From Melieria omissa (Eukaryota; Arthropoda; Insecta; Diptera; Ulidiidae): 64,000 bases of DNA. The notes beneath the pieces were generated by a model. The model was not told where the DNA came from and made no database searches. It saw nothing but the letters and a program-made list of their open reading frames with translations. The DNA is taken from NCBI GenBank assembly GCA_963971225.1, contig OZ020268.1:40245348-40309347 (forward strand). The letters are read 5' to 3'. The translations under genes and the position numbers were made by a program. This document shows positions 47,745 through 58,561 of this stretch, in pieces (position 1 is the first letter of the stretch; each line of letters begins with the position of its first letter).

Positions 47745-47905
47745 GCTGAAATTCAAATCTATTCTCGTTATATTTGAATTTCAGAAATTCAAATCTATTC
47801 TCGTTATATTTGAATTTCAAGCACGCGAATTTCGGTATTTGAAATTCAAATCTATTCTCGTTGTATTTGAATTTGAAGCACGCGAATTTCGGTATTTTAA
47901 AAAAT
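47745..47905. repeat. Tandem repeat of about 45-57 bp, three copies
   Basis: The word GAAATTCAAATCTATTCTCG followed by TTATATTTGAATTTC occurs three times; the last two units also carry CACGCGAATTTCGGTATTT. AAATTC/GAATTT symmetry makes each unit able to fold. Confidence 0.85.
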
Positions 47906-48140
47906 TCGACCATCAACTACCTTGAAACTGGCGGCTAATTCAGCTGCACATACACAGAACAACTGCAATTCTCAAGCCCAAGCGCTACTGTCTTGTTGCC
48001 AAATTTTTGAGCAACCAACTCCTTCATTCAATCTCTCAGACGCTTTTAAGGTTGGTTGAAATCTTTGATTCGCTGGATGCCTAGATCCACCATTCTCTAT
48101 TCCAGCTACTGCAAATCGCTGAGGCTGACAATATGCCGAA

Positions 48141-49474
48141 AGCAAGTTGCGCATTGAGTTGGGCTATATTGTTGTTGGCATCGTGTCTGACATGGGTGCC
48201 GGCAATCAAAGTCTTTGGAAGGAACTGAATCTGTCAAGCGATATGTGAGATTGTAACAATCGCCAGATTGTTGGCTATTATATCTTTTAATATAATATTT
48301 TTATCAGAACGAACGTGATTTCCAAATCCAGCAATTGATAGAAACATTGTTGTGTTTGCCGACACACCACATCTGCTGAAGCTCCTGCGAAACCATTACC
48401 TAGATTCTGGGCTCGTATACCAAGACAGCCTATTGACGACACGGACAATTGCGCAGTTGCTAACTTACGCGTCGGTATCTGATGCTTCGATAGTGCAAAA
48501 ACTCACAGAGGGCCACCTTACAGTGCACCACGCGGGCCGTCAAAAAGTGAAGCTAGCTGCGCAGCTGTTTTCACACAGTACTGCGAGCGCGATCCGACGT
48601 TGCTATAGTTTAGGACTCGAACTATACAACGCCTGCGAAACGGCAAATTTCTTTGAGACTGTGAATGATTGGTTTGATGCTTTTAATTCCAAATTCTCAA
48701 CATTCCAATCATTCCCCGTAAAGAAGCCGTTTGGAATGGAGTTGGAGCATCAATTGGACATAATATCCAAGATGGACAATTGCATGTAACGAACGCGAGC
48801 ACATGGCAAGCAACAACAATTCGCTCTGAGGTTTATATCGGTATGTGCAGCAGAAGTACTGCTTTAAGTATATCTTGACATATCGATTAAACCAGGACAT
48901 CCTCGAACACTTCTTCGGTGCAATGCGGGCAAAAGGCGGACTTTTCGACAATCCGAGCCCCATGCAGTTTAAATACAGATTGCGAAAATACTTGCTAGGT
49001 AAATCTTCATTTATAACATACGCTGCCGGGCACAATTAATTAGGGGGTCTATCTTTTATTCAAGCTCGAAATACGGAAACATTTGCAGGTCGCGGAAATG
49101 TGGAAGCTGATGACACCGAGTGACTCCACCTCGACTCAGTTGAAGAACTGCACAGTTTTTTAACTGAAGACGAGGTTATAGAAGACGACGCATTTCCCGA
49201 CAATGCTACAATCAATACACATTTTGACAGCCTCCACGAAGACGCACTCGAATATGTCGCTGGTTACATTATTCGTAAACTGGAACTAAGCGAGTGCGTA
49301 TCGAGGGAGCCAACATATACGTGGGTGGACGAAGTGTCAAGGGGCGCTTTGACAAAACCATCGTCAAATTTTTTAAGTAGTATTAAAAGATTAGAAGAAC
49401 TATTTTCGACATATAATGGCGACATCATCAAATGCTGCACTAGTTATATACATAACTTGTTAAAAAAAAAGTGA
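48141..49474 (+). pseudogene. P-element-like (THAP9-type) transposase, decayed
   Basis: Three coding blocks read in family order. First, GYIVVGIVSDMGAGNQSLW (about 48159-48215) is the first catalytic-Asp region. Second, 48340-48789 contains VVFADTPHLLKLLRNHYLDS and RQKVKLAAQLFSHSTASAI. Third, 48845-49039 contains LNQDILEHFFGAMRAKGG (the catalytic-Glu region) and QFKYRLRKYLLG, followed by DALEYVAGYIIRKLELSEC (49241 onward) and a stop near 49474. A stop after the first block, a frame change between blocks two and three, and a stop after 49039 break it. The N-terminal THAP domain is absent here, although a THAP exon start occurs at 61885. Acidic residues at all three catalytic positions survive. 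Confidence 0.8.
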
Positions 49475-49888
49475 GGATATAATTTTAAACACTGAAGTCA
49501 AAAAATTATTTTTTAAATGCCGAATGCACTTTCGGATAAAATATTTAAATAAGTGCATGAAAAATAAAATCATCAAAAATATTTGAATTTCTTTTCTTTT
49601 CAAACTAATGGTAAAATTTTTTTAATAACTTTCTTTTATATTTCATCTTTCCACACATCACGCATTTTTTTGTGTGTATCAAAATCAGTATCTTCTGGAA
49701 TTTAAAGGTTAAGATTTTTCCTATATGTTAAATTCGAACAATTGACTGTCTTACATTTAGGCAGTTTTTAAATACCTTTTCATGAAAAGGCCTCAATTTA
49801 TTCCCCATTTCCCCTGCTTCTGAAATACAACATTGAGCTAAGGGAGTGTCAAAACTCAGCTGTCACCTTTAATAATTGCATCATGCGT
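49475..49888. other. AT-rich spacer, no gene recognised
   Basis: This is T- and A-rich DNA after the P-like pseudogene. Nothing specific is seen. Confidence 0.6.
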
Positions 49889-50038
49889 GTACACTAGAAA
49901 TTATTTCACAAGGAAAAATGTATGTCGGAAACAGACTAGAAACACGTTTCCCTAGTTTATAACGTCATGGAAACCATGATGAAAACTTGTTTCTGTGAAA
50001 AACGAAAAAGTTTTCGGCATTGTTTCCTTGTTTCTAGG
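49889..50038. repeat. 100-bp repeat, right copy, possibly a small MITE
   Basis: The first 100 bases match 47413-47515. CTAGAAATTATTTCACAAGGAAA near the left end (49894-49916) and TTTCCTTGTTTCTAG near 50022-50037 are roughly inverted, so this copy may be a 145-base fold-back element of which the left copy is a fragment. Confidence 0.6.
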
Positions 50039-50392
50039 CAACGAAAATTTTAAAATGTTTGTGTTCAATCCCTGCAAACAATTTCTCGATATAAATTTTT
50101 AGCGACAGTTTCTCGAAATAATCTCGATAATGTTTGAATTTTTTGCCTTGAAGAATTTGAGCCCATTTACACGAGGGCTTTTCCCCCTGGGTTTTTTTTT
50201 TCAATTCTCTTTTGAAGTTGCTGCGTAAATCTTCATGCATTTACATGAAGACTTTTACAGCAACTTTGCTTGACTTTTTTTTACGTTAAACTGCCAATCT
50301 TCTTCAATCTTTTGCCTAGTTTTTAAATATTCTGATTATAGAAAAATGGTTTTGAACAAAAAAGAAATTATTGACAAGTCCTAATTTTTCGC

Positions 50393-50770
50393 ATGGATGA
50401 AGAAACTTTTAACTACATATATTCTTTTGTCAATTGAAAAGGACAGAAAAAAAACAGTATACTGCAATGAGGGAATCGATATCGCCAACAGAAAAGTTGG
50501 CTGCCACTCTTCGATACCTTACTACAGGCGAATCATTCAAAAGCACAGGTTTTCAGACTCGTTTGTCGGGTCCATTCCTTTGTGGTGCTATTCCAGAGGT
50601 TTGCCAAGCAATATGGAATAATTTCAAAGATGAATTTTTCAATGTTTGTAATAATACTTTATTTATCACATATATTTCATGCAAAAGGCGCTGGACAGAA
50701 TGTGAGGCAAGGATTTGAAGAGTACTTCAACCAAGAAGGCAAACTTGATTGGCAGGATTCTAAACTATAA
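50393..50770 (+). pseudogene. PIF/Harbinger transposase, internally deleted
   Basis: The N-terminal part reads MDEETFNYI and then, after a disruption near a poly-A run, MRESISPTEKLAATLRYLTT and IPEVCQAIWNNFKDEFF. This is the helix-rich N-terminus of Harbinger transposases. The last part in another frame (NVRQGFEEYFNQEGKLDWQ...) matches the usual C-terminal end of the family. The DDE catalytic core that should lie between them (about 200 residues) is missing. At least one frameshift and one stop are present, so it cannot encode an active enzyme. Its stop codon overlaps the 3' end of the MADF gene by about 10 bases, tail to tail. Confidence 0.75.
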
Positions 50771-50849
50771 ATAATGAAGAGGGGCCAGAGTTTCCAGTGC
50801 TGCCGTCAATTGAGTCCGTGTTCGCAACATTTTCAATATATTCATCACT
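50761..50849 (-). pseudogene. Second exon of the MADF gene of the Harbinger-like element
   Basis: On the minus strand, an acceptor TTTACAG ends at 50850 and is followed by an open frame (SDEYIENVANTDSIDGS) that runs to a TAG at 50763-50761. The acidic, Ser/Asp-rich composition resembles the linker that follows a MADF domain. As read now, the phase does not join cleanly with exon 1, so an additional small change may have occurred. Confidence 0.4.
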
Positions 50850-50861
50850 CTGTAAATATGC

Positions 50862-51102
50862 TGTTCACGTCGTTGCTCACCATCACCGCACCACCTACAT
50901 CCTTCACAATCAAATATCTACTTTACCTTTTTTCTACTTTGTTTTTTTAATACATTATAATCAAATTGTGAAAAATCAATTGTCAATATTTAAAATGAAA
51001 AAATATAATGAAAAATTTTTATTGTTCAACGTTCCACCACCCGCATCGGAAGCTTTTTCACTAACGTTCAAAACATTGGCTTTTTCACTAACGTTCAAAA
51101 CA
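50862..51102 (+). repeat. 5' LTR of the BEL/Pao element
   Basis: It starts TGTTCACGTCGTTGCTCACC and ends TTCAAAACA. Its 3' end holds a 27-base tandem duplication (51053-51079 and 51080-51106). The second unit runs over the LTR end into the first bases of the primer site. Confidence 0.92.
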
Positions 51103-51103
51103 T

Positions 51104-51121
51104 TGGTCCTTCGAGCCGGAT
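51104..51121 (+). other. Primer-binding site, tRNA-Tyr type
   Basis: TGGTCCTTCGAGCCGGAT is complementary to the 3' end of eukaryotic tRNA-Tyr (recalled 3' end: ATCCGGCTCGAAGGACCA), giving an 18-base match. It begins 1 base after the LTR end, as expected for priming of minus-strand synthesis. Confidence 0.8.
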
Positions 51122-51992
51122 CCAACGGCATTTTACAAAAATTTTAAAAAGTGAGAAAAAAAAATCGAAAAAACAGGATCAACATCAGCAAAGATCAGGC
51201 CCAGCGTGTACATAAGGCGACAATACAATCAACCACACCGCAAGCGGCGCATATATTGACGCAAACGGCAGCAGCATTGCAGCAGCGGGCACTACGCGGG
51301 AGCACCATAACATATTGCCTACCCCCTAGGCAATTGCGTGAGTCGTTCCGATTTTCTTATAATCTATATTAAAAAAGACGGTTGGAAAAATTTGTTTCTC
51401 TGTATATCATCTATATACAGAGCCAACCCGTCATACTTATATAGCGGTTTGCATGTACATATCACTTATGTACCTAGGCAACCGGTGCTAGTGCCCAGCC
51501 CAACAACACATATAGAGGTACTATATATCCGATTTATAGTACCCTGCAGAAAAACATAAAGGCTGCTGGTGTATTTAGAACCCATAAATACACTACACAA
51601 ATTGATTCCGAGTTCTTTGGAAGGTTTTTATTTATAATTATTTATAAAATTAAATAATATATATCATAATAAATAAATTAATTGAATACAATAAATAAAT
51701 ATCCACATTGTTTCGTTGGTCCCTATTTCGAATTTCGTCGTAAATATCCATTGCGGCTCCCTTTTTTCTTTTCATTTATCTATTGCGAGTTTTCCTTACT
51801 CATTGGTTTACGTGCTTTTCCAAATTTCTGAAATTTCCTTTTCTCGTGTTGGACAAAATCGCGTGGTCAATTTTCGTGCATCTCGTTCGATAAATTTCGC
51901 CTTTCGAACATCGAGATATTTACTTTTATCAAGTGGACTGTGATTTTTAGATCAACTATCGGTTTTTATTTTTTTCATAATAACGAAACGAC
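51122..51992. other. BEL/Pao leader region
   Basis: An untranslated leader of about 870 bases lies between the primer site and the gag-pol ATG. It includes AT-rich low complexity (51640-51700). It probably contains the packaging signal; none is identifiable by eye. Confidence 0.6.
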
Positions 51993-54900
51993 ATGCCAGT
52001 GAACAGGTCGCCCGACAGATCCACCAGCAATCAAGCTGAGTCGGATCCCCCCTCGGTACCGTCAGAGCCGTCAACAAAATTCGTTAGGACGCCTGACACC
52101 GAAACGGAAGGCCCTGCTTCAGATTTATTGGGTGCAATCCCTAAAAAACGCATCACAAGGGCACAAACAGTAGAGATTCGAAAATCTCAAAAGGAAGTGG
52201 CTCATGATCCCTCCATGAGTGCTTTCATTTTCGAAGCAGACAACTTAGTTCATTTTTGCACACAATTCTCCTCGCGTGCAATCGAAGACTCTACGGTGCC
52301 CATGCTGAAGGCAGCTCTAGCCGATTTGAACGGCTATTATGAAGATGTAAAGGCAGCGTATAGAAAAGTCGGTGTCACCCCTGATGACGACCTGCCAAGC
52401 AATTTCAAGCTTCTTGCTCGAAGCAAGTTGGAGCTATGCCGAGAACGAGCATACCAGACAATCGCCCAGATCTCAGATTTGATGGACGTTCAGCAACCTC
52501 CCCCCGCTGAAACAGCACGTCCAGCTGAAATTTCTACAAATTCAGCATCTGCGCAGGCAAATAATTCTATTTGTCTGAATGTGCCACCATGCGACACAGA
52601 AATCTTTTCCGGTGGGTACGAAGAGTGGCCGTCATTCCGTGACATGTTTACAGCGGTGTACATAAACCACCCTAAACTCACCTCTGCCCAGAAACTGTAT
52701 CACCTCAGATATAAGACAGCCGGAAAAGCTGGTGCGATAGTCAAACAGTATGCTCTAAACGATGCGAATTTCGAACTGGCATGGAATGCACTAAGAACCC
52801 GATTTGAAAATCGGCGCATCCTAGTTGATAAACAAATCAAAACGCTCTTGGCCCTCCCTCAAGTAGCAAATGAAAACAGTGAAGCGCTCCAAAAGCTTCA
52901 ATCCACAATAAACAATTCGTTGTCCGTCTTACGATCTCAAGGCGTCTCGACAGAGAGTTGGGATCCAATTCTGGTGTATATTTGTTCCTCAAAACTTCCA
53001 GAGGAAACTTTATCACTATGGGAACAATCTCTTAGTTCCCGTAAAGATCTCCCCACTTGGGAGCAAATGGACGTTTTCCTCACCATGAGGTATGAGGTTG
53101 TGGAAAGACTCAATACCGTCAAACCAGTCAAGTCAGGTTTACCACCGAATAGGGGTTTCAACAGAATTCAGAACTTTTTGGTAGAAAGCGAACGGACTTT
53201 TTCCTGTCCGATTTGTAACGCTTCTCATGCAATAAAATTCTGCGCTACCTTCAAAAAGTTGTCTGTACGAGACCGAGTGAAGGCAGCACGAACACACAAC
53301 TTGTGCGAAAACTGCCTTTCATATACTCACTTGAAAAAGGACTGTACGAGTAAATTCACATGTTTGCATTGTCAGAAAAAACACCATTCCATGCTTCATA
53401 TTCCAACTGACAACAACCAGCACCGACAACGAAACGTAGTTGCACAAGTCTCTATGACTAATTCTCACGATCCACAAACCCGAACCTCACCCGCGAGAGA
53501 GTCCCCGAGCTCACGGGATGAGTCAAGTTCTGATGAGCAGTCCAACTCATCCCAAACATCAAAAAATCGGCCTGTGCAGTCTCTTAGCACAACGGTCGAA
53601 GAAAAAATTCTTCTCCCTACTGCTCTTGTTTCCTTAGAGCATCTCGGCGAACGCCACATGATTCGAGCACTTATCGATCAAGGTTCGCAACGGACATTTA
53701 TCTCGTCCAAGGTGCAGAATCGATTGAGGATTCCTACTCAGAGAACTCAGATCGAAATATCTGGAATGGGTGGAAAAACTATCCAAAACTCAAATCAGAT
53801 CTGCACAATCACATTAGTCGCTCCTAAAACTAGTACCAAACTCACGACTCAAGCAATTGTTCTTCAACAATTAACAAAACTTCTTCCTACTTTCAACGTA
53901 AGCACGAAAGAGTGGAAACACGTTACTATGCTAGATCTAGCAGATCCCAACTGCTTTAAACAGGCCCAGATTGACTTGGTCATCGGAAGTGATTTACTTC
54001 CTCAGATCCTTCTCGATGGAATCCACCGGAATATGTGTGGCAGTCTCCTTGCCCAAAACACTATATTTGGTTGGATCATAAGTGGCCCACTTCCTCAGAA
54101 AGTGTCAACGTTCTCGACACAAGTGGAAGAAATCTCAAATGAATGTTTTAGTTCCCAACTCAAACGCTTCTGGGAACAAGAAGAGATTCCACAAATATCT
54201 CTCATCTCCGAAGAGGATCAGTTCTGCGAAGATCTCTACCAGAAGACAACATCTCGGCGGCCAGACGGTAGATACATCGTTAGACTACCCTTCAAATCGA
54301 GTTTTCTTACTCAAATATCTTTAGGTCATTCTCGTTCAACAGCCTACGCACAATATCTCAGCATGGAACGAACATTGAAAAATAAAGGCGATCTCCAAAC
54401 CACATATAACGAAGTGCTCAAAGAGTATCTCACACTAGATCATATGGAACCAACTCAATCCCTAGAAATCATCTCTGATGGCAAATATTTTTCATTTTAT
54501 CTGCCTCATCATGCTATAGTGAAGCCGGAAAGAACCACTTCCAAGGTCCGTGTTGTCTTCAACGCCTCTAAAACAACAAGCTCAGGATATTCACTGAATG
54601 ATGTCCTTCACATTGGTCCAACATTACAGCCCGACATCATGACACTGATTCTTAGATGGCGGCTATACCAATTTGTGTTCAATGGTGATGTGGAAAAAAT
54701 GTACAGACAAATTCTTGTCCATCAAGACGATCAAGAATTTCAACGAATACTTTTTCGCGAGTCTCGGAATTCCCCCATTCGAGATTTCAGACTAAAAACA
54801 GTTACGTTTGGAGTGAATTGCGCTCCGTTTTTAGCCATTCGAACCCTTCGACAATTGGCTAACGATTCTAAGGACGAATTCCCATTAGCGGAACCGATCC

Positions 54901-57467
54901 TCTTCAAGGAAACATACGTTGACGACATTCTGTCGGGTGGCCACACCTTATCCGAAGCAGCTGAATCACTCACCCAAGTGATTAATGCATTAAAGTCCGC
55001 AGGATTCCCCCTCAGAAAGATTACTTCTAATCATACGAAGATCCTGGAAAACATCCCCACTTCGGCGCTTCTTAACTCAGACTTCCTTAAATTTGAAAGC
55101 ACAAGTTCAACAAAAACACTTGGCATGAAATGGAATGCTCTATCGGATACTTTCTCGTATTCAGTCGTTCCCATCTCAGAAAAAAGTTCTGCGACAAAGC
55201 GACAGATTCTTTCTGCGGTAGCGAAACTTTTTGACCCCGCAGGATGGCTCTCACCCATAATAATTCAAGCCAAGTTACTCCTTCAACAGCTCTGGTTGGA
55301 AGGCACAGACTGGGATGAATGTGTAAAGCCCGGTTCCCTCATAAAATGGAACCAATTTATCAAAAATTTGTCGTCCATCAATGAGATCGAAATCCCCCGA
55401 TGGGTGCGGTTCTCACCTCTAAAGAAAATCCAACTTCATGGATTCTGCGACGCTTCAGAGAAGGCATACTGCGCAACTTTATATCTGCGCACCACTGACA
55501 GCGATGGCAATATCTCCTGTAATTTGCTCGTAGCGAAAGGGAAGGTTGCACCTTTGCAAACAGTTAGCCTTCCGCGTTTAGAACTGTGTGGCGCCGTTCT
55601 ACTTTCCCAACTCTCTAAATACATTACCGAAACTCTCGAATTAAATCCCGAAGACACCTTCTTCTGGTCGGACTCACAAATAGTCCTCGCTTGGTTAGAG
55701 AAACCTCCAAGCACTTGGAAGACATATGTTGCCAACCGTATCACCCAAATTTTAAAAAATGTCGGTAACGCCACATGGCGGCATGTCATCAGCAATGACA
55801 ATCCCGCCGACTTGGGCACTCGCGGGTGTAAGCCTCAAGAACTTTCTAAAAACCCACTTTGGTGGCATGGTCCCAAATGGCTTCAATTCCCTGAAGAAGT
55901 CTGGCCGAAATCAACTACCGCCACTGCTGTTCTACCTGAGCAACGGAAAGTCCAAGTTTATCTCGCAATAGAAGATCCACCAGATATACTCGATCGATTT
56001 TCCTCCTATCCCCGAGTCCTACGTGTCCTGGCGTACGTGTTCCGCTTCTTCCATAACGGATTCGCTAAAAGGAGAAACTCTCCTCTAGACCTAAATCCAT
56101 TCGTGTCCCAGAATGAGATTCATTTCGTCAAAACGAGGCTCATAACGTTAGCTCAAACACGTTTTCACCACACAGAAATCGCATTATTGTCCAACAAGAT
56201 CCCCATCCCCAGAAAAAGCAAGATATTAACTCTCAATCCTTTCCTCGACAAGGACGGCTTACTTAGGGTTAATGGTAGATTAGCTCAGGCTGCGCTCACT
56301 TACAATGAACGACACCCGATAATCTTACCCGATGCTTCCCGATTCTGCAAGTTATATCTTGAATTCCTCCATAATCTTCTCCTACACGCAGAACTTCGAC
56401 TTATGTTTAGAATGGCTCGTCAAGAGTTTTACATTCCCCGTCTGAAACCGCAGATCAAAAAATGCATTCATATGTGTAAGATTTGCACGATACAAAGACA
56501 AAAGGTACAATCACAGATTATGGCAGCTCTCCCGCCAGAACGTTGCACATTGTCAATTCCTTTCTCGACAACAGGTGTTGATTTTGCTGGCCCGTTCCAG
56601 ATCAAAGCCTCTCAACTTCGAACGGCAACCTTTATCAAATGTTATGTTGCAGTGTTCGTGTGCTTTTCCACTAAGGCCATACACTTGGAATTATGCTCTA
56701 ACCTCACCACTGAAGCATTCCGCGCTGCATTTGCCAGATTCGTTGGAAGACGAGGCCTCCCGAACAAAATCATGTCAGACAATGGCACAACCTTTATTGG
56801 AACCCAAAGAGCCCTGAACCGTGAATTCCTCAAATTCTCTAAAGAGGTATCCCACGACATCCTTAGAAAGTATTCTTTACAAGGAATCGATTGGGTTTTC
56901 ATCCCCCCCAGTGCGCCTCATATGGGCGGATTATGGGAATCGGCAGTTAAAAGTTTCAAGATTCATCTTAAGAAAACTGCCGGCCATCATAAATTCAATT
57001 TTGAAGAATTTACCACTCTACTAGTTCGAACTGAAGCCGTATTAAATTCCCGACCTTTGTCTCCACTGTCTCAAGATCCAGCTGATCTGTTAGCGCTGAC
57101 TCCAGGTCACTTCCTGCGAGGCGCCCCTCTCCTGTCACCTCCCGAACCCAACTCGGAAGATCTATCGTTAGTCAACCGATGGGAGAAGCTGAAGGCTCTT
57201 CACCATGAGTTCAGCCGGAGATGGAAAGCTGAGTATCTCCATGAGCTCCACAAGAGGCACAAGTGGCACCATCCCCAACAGGAGATAGAACTGAACGAGT
57301 TAGTCGTCATCAAGGACGAGCTGCTGCCCCCCACCCAATGGAGATTAGGACGGGTCATCGCCCTACATCGAGGACCCGACGGCCACGTCCGAGTGGCCGA
57401 TGTCCGCACACAATCTGGCATACTCACACGCCCGATTGTGAAATTATGCGTTCTACCCACCGCGTAG
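51993..57467 (+). CDS. BEL/Pao Gag-Pol polyprotein
   Basis: One uninterrupted 1824-residue frame. The Gag portion (DUF1759-like, about 190-390) is followed by three zinc modules at about 402-469: [27 protein letters not shown] and [13 protein letters not shown]. Protease (DUF1758-like) has [13 protein letters not shown], in which DQG replaces the common DTG/DSG, as is usual in BEL elements. RT (about 860-1010) has [12 protein letters not shown] and the catalytic YVDDILSG (about 974). RNase H (about 1145-1260) has [19 protein letters not shown] and [10 protein letters not shown]. The integrase H2C2 region (HNLLLHAE...CKIC) precedes the DDE core: [15 protein letters not shown] and [15 protein letters not shown]5641 domain ([20 protein letters not shown]) closes it. 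All catalytic residues are present. The start ATG is the first in frame after the leader. Confidence 0.96.
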   Translation: MPVNRSPDRSTSNQAESDPPSVPSEPSTKFVRTPDTETEGPASDLLGAIPKKRITRAQTVEIRKSQKEVAHDPSMSAFIFEADNLVHFCTQFSSRAIEDSTVPMLKAALADLNGYYEDVKAAYRKVGVTPDDDLPSNFKLLARSKLELCRERAYQTIAQISDLMDVQQPPPAETARPAEISTNSASAQANNSICLNVPPCDTEIFSGGYEEWPSFRDMFTAVYINHPKLTSAQKLYHLRYKTAGKAGAIVKQYALNDANFELAWNALRTRFENRRILVDKQIKTLLALPQVANENSEALQKLQSTINNSLSVLRSQGVSTESWDPILVYICSSKLPEETLSLWEQSLSSRKDLPTWEQMDVFLTMRYEVVERLNTVKPVKSGLPPNRGFNRIQNFLVESERTFSCPICNASHAIKFCATFKKLSVRDRVKAARTHNLCENCLSYTHLKKDCTSKFTCLHCQKKHHSMLHIPTDNNQHRQRNVVAQVSMTNSHDPQTRTSPARESPSSRDESSSDEQSNSSQTSKNRPVQSLSTTVEEKILLPTALVSLEHLGERHMIRALIDQGSQRTFISSKVQNRLRIPTQRTQIEISGMGGKTIQNSNQICTITLVAPKTSTKLTTQAIVLQQLTKLLPTFNVSTKEWKHVTMLDLADPNCFKQAQIDLVIGSDLLPQILLDGIHRNMCGSLLAQNTIFGWIISGPLPQKVSTFSTQVEEISNECFSSQLKRFWEQEEIPQISLISEEDQFCEDLYQKTTSRRPDGRYIVRLPFKSSFLTQISLGHSRSTAYAQYLSMERTLKNKGDLQTTYNEVLKEYLTLDHMEPTQSLEIISDGKYFSFYLPHHAIVKPERTTSKVRVVFNASKTTSSGYSLNDVLHIGPTLQPDIMTLILRWRLYQFVFNGDVEKMYRQILVHQDDQEFQRILFRESRNSPIRDFRLKTVTFGVNCAPFLAIRTLRQLANDSKDEFPLAEPILFKETYVDDILSGGHTLSEAAESLTQVINALKSAGFPLRKITSNHTKILENIPTSALLNSDFLKFESTSSTKTLGMKWNALSDTFSYSVVPISEKSSATKRQILSAVAKLFDPAGWLSPIIIQAKLLLQQLWLEGTDWDECVKPGSLIKWNQFIKNLSSINEIEIPRWVRFSPLKKIQLHGFCDASEKAYCATLYLRTTDSDGNISCNLLVAKGKVAPLQTVSLPRLELCGAVLLSQLSKYITETLELNPEDTFFWSDSQIVLAWLEKPPSTWKTYVANRITQILKNVGNATWRHVISNDNPADLGTRGCKPQELSKNPLWWHGPKWLQFPEEVWPKSTTATAVLPEQRKVQVYLAIEDPPDILDRFSSYPRVLRVLAYVFRFFHNGFAKRRNSPLDLNPFVSQNEIHFVKTRLITLAQTRFHHTEIALLSNKIPIPRKSKILTLNPFLDKDGLLRVNGRLAQAALTYNERHPIILPDASRFCKLYLEFLHNLLLHAELRLMFRMARQEFYIPRLKPQIKKCIHMCKICTIQRQKVQSQIMAALPPERCTLSIPFSTTGVDFAGPFQIKASQLRTATFIKCYVAVFVCFSTKAIHLELCSNLTTEAFRAAFARFVGRRGLPNKIMSDNGTTFIGTQRALNREFLKFSKEVSHDILRKYSLQGIDWVFIPPSAPHMGGLWESAVKSFKIHLKKTAGHHKFNFEEFTTLLVRTEAVLNSRPLSPLSQDPADLLALTPGHFLRGAPLLSPPEPNSEDLSLVNRWEKLKALHHEFSRRWKAEYLHELHKRHKWHHPQQEIELNELVVIKDELLPPTQWRLGRVIALHRGPDGHVRVADVRTQSGILTRPIVKLCVLPTA

Positions 57468-57592
57468 AACCCCCTTTTCTCTTTATTATAAATTCCTTTA
57501 TAATTTTTCGCGGGCATCGCTGCCCATTTTTCATTCTAAACCACTAAAGTCCAGTTTTTCTATTGTTTCTCCATAGCTCTACCATCGAAGAT

Positions 57593-58252
57593 ATGCATCG
57601 TTGCCAAATCTGCCATCGCCCTCATGCCTTGAGGTTTTGCCGCGGGTTCATTGCCATGAACCCCGGCCAACGCGACGACGTCGTATACGCACACGGCTAC
57701 TGCCGCAACTGTTTGGCCTGGTCCCACGATACGGAGGCGTGCGACTCGCCAAACAGTTGCAAGGAGTGTGGGTTAGCACATCACACGATGTTGCATCCAA
57801 TTGACACCCTACAGCAGATGGCACATTACTGGCCACAACGACGAGGTGCCCAACTGGCGACGCCTCCCTTCAACGCCACTCCGCAGCAGACAGCCCATTC
57901 CGGACAACGCAGACGAGGCGCCCAATTGGCGATGCAGTCTATTAACCGGTCACAAGGCCAAAGACGCCGCGAACTACACACAACAGCGCAATCCTCGCGC
58001 CAACGTCCACGCTCCCCTCCTCCTAGGGAACGGTCGTCGCGTAACCAGCAGAAATCGGTCCGTTCCAGGGTGCGGACCGCGCCCATGCGTCAGGCGTCCA
58101 CCAGCGTCGCCAGCGTACCATCGCGTCGCCAACATCGTTTAGCCGACCACGCCAGACAGGGTATATCTACGAGCCAGTTGCGAGGACGAAAGGCTCAGAC
58201 GTTGCTGACGCAGGCTATTAAGTCCCTGACGGAGTTGAGGGGGGTCGTTTAA
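57593..58252 (+). CDS. BEL/Pao ORF3: second nucleocapsid-like zinc protein
   Basis: A 219-residue frame in the env position, 125 bases after gag-pol and in a different frame. I chose the ATG at 57593; the frame is open from 57563 only with a TTG. A polypyrimidine tract and CCATAG (57555-57576) just upstream would serve as a splice acceptor for a subgenomic RNA. Residues 3-60 contain three zinc modules, CQICHRPHALRFC, CRNCLAWSHDTEAC and CKECGLAHHTMLH. Their order and Cys/His spacing are the same as in the element's own Gag. The rest is basic, Arg/Gln-rich, with an internal repeat (RRGAQLAT / RRGAQLAM), and the last 25 residues are helix-like (LLTQAIKSLTEL). There is no signal peptide or membrane segment, so it is not an envelope protein. 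An RNA-binding role is inferred. Confidence 0.8.
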   Translation: MHRCQICHRPHALRFCRGFIAMNPGQRDDVVYAHGYCRNCLAWSHDTEACDSPNSCKECGLAHHTMLHPIDTLQQMAHYWPQRRGAQLATPPFNATPQQTAHSGQRRRGAQLAMQSINRSQGQRRRELHTTAQSSRQRPRSPPPRERSSRNQQKSVRSRVRTAPMRQASTSVASVPSRRQHRLADHARQGISTSQLRGRKAQTLLTQAIKSLTELRGVV

Positions 58253-58278
58253 ATGCACGAGTGCATCCGGCCCCAGGA

Positions 58279-58519
58279 TGTTCACGTCGTTGCTCACCAT
58301 CACCGCACCACCTACATCCTTTACAATCAAATATCTACTTTACCTTTTTTCTACTTTGTTTTTTTAATACATTATAATCAAATTGTGAAAAATCAATTGT
58401 CAATATTTAAAATGAAAAAATATAATGAAAAATTTTTATTGTTCAACGTTCCACCACCCGCATCGGAAGCTTTTTCACTAACGTTCAAAACATTGGCTTT
58501 TTCACTAACGTTCAAAACA
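58279..58519 (+). repeat. 3' LTR of the BEL/Pao element
   Basis: It matches the 5' LTR over 241 bases, including the internal 27-base duplication. It is followed by the ATGC target duplication and then the Harbinger-like host sequence. Confidence 0.93.
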
Positions 58520-58561
58520 ATGCATTCAAAAGAAGTTTGTTTAAAAAATATCACAACTTAC

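Larger units (their letters stand above)
50862..58519 (+). mobile_element. Complete BEL/Pao LTR retrotransposon
   Basis: The element is 7658 bases, bounded by 241-base LTRs at 50862-51102 and 58279-58519 (TGTTCACG...AAAACA), with the 4-base target duplication ATGC on both sides (50858-50861, 58520-58523). A primer site for tRNA-Tyr follows the 5' LTR. One long gag-pol frame (51993-57467) has all BEL/Pao domains, and a further frame lies at 57593-58252. The LTRs are nearly identical (I noticed one difference, CTTCAC versus CTTTAC), so the insertion is young. No purine tract directly abuts the 3' LTR; the nearest G-run (GAGGGGGG) is about 38 bases upstream. Confidence 0.95.

Noticed and set aside
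57593..58252. Envelope protein of an errantivirus-like element
   Set aside because: The position fits, but there is no signal peptide, transmembrane segment or glycoprotein feature. The zinc modules and basic tail indicate a nucleic-acid-binding protein.
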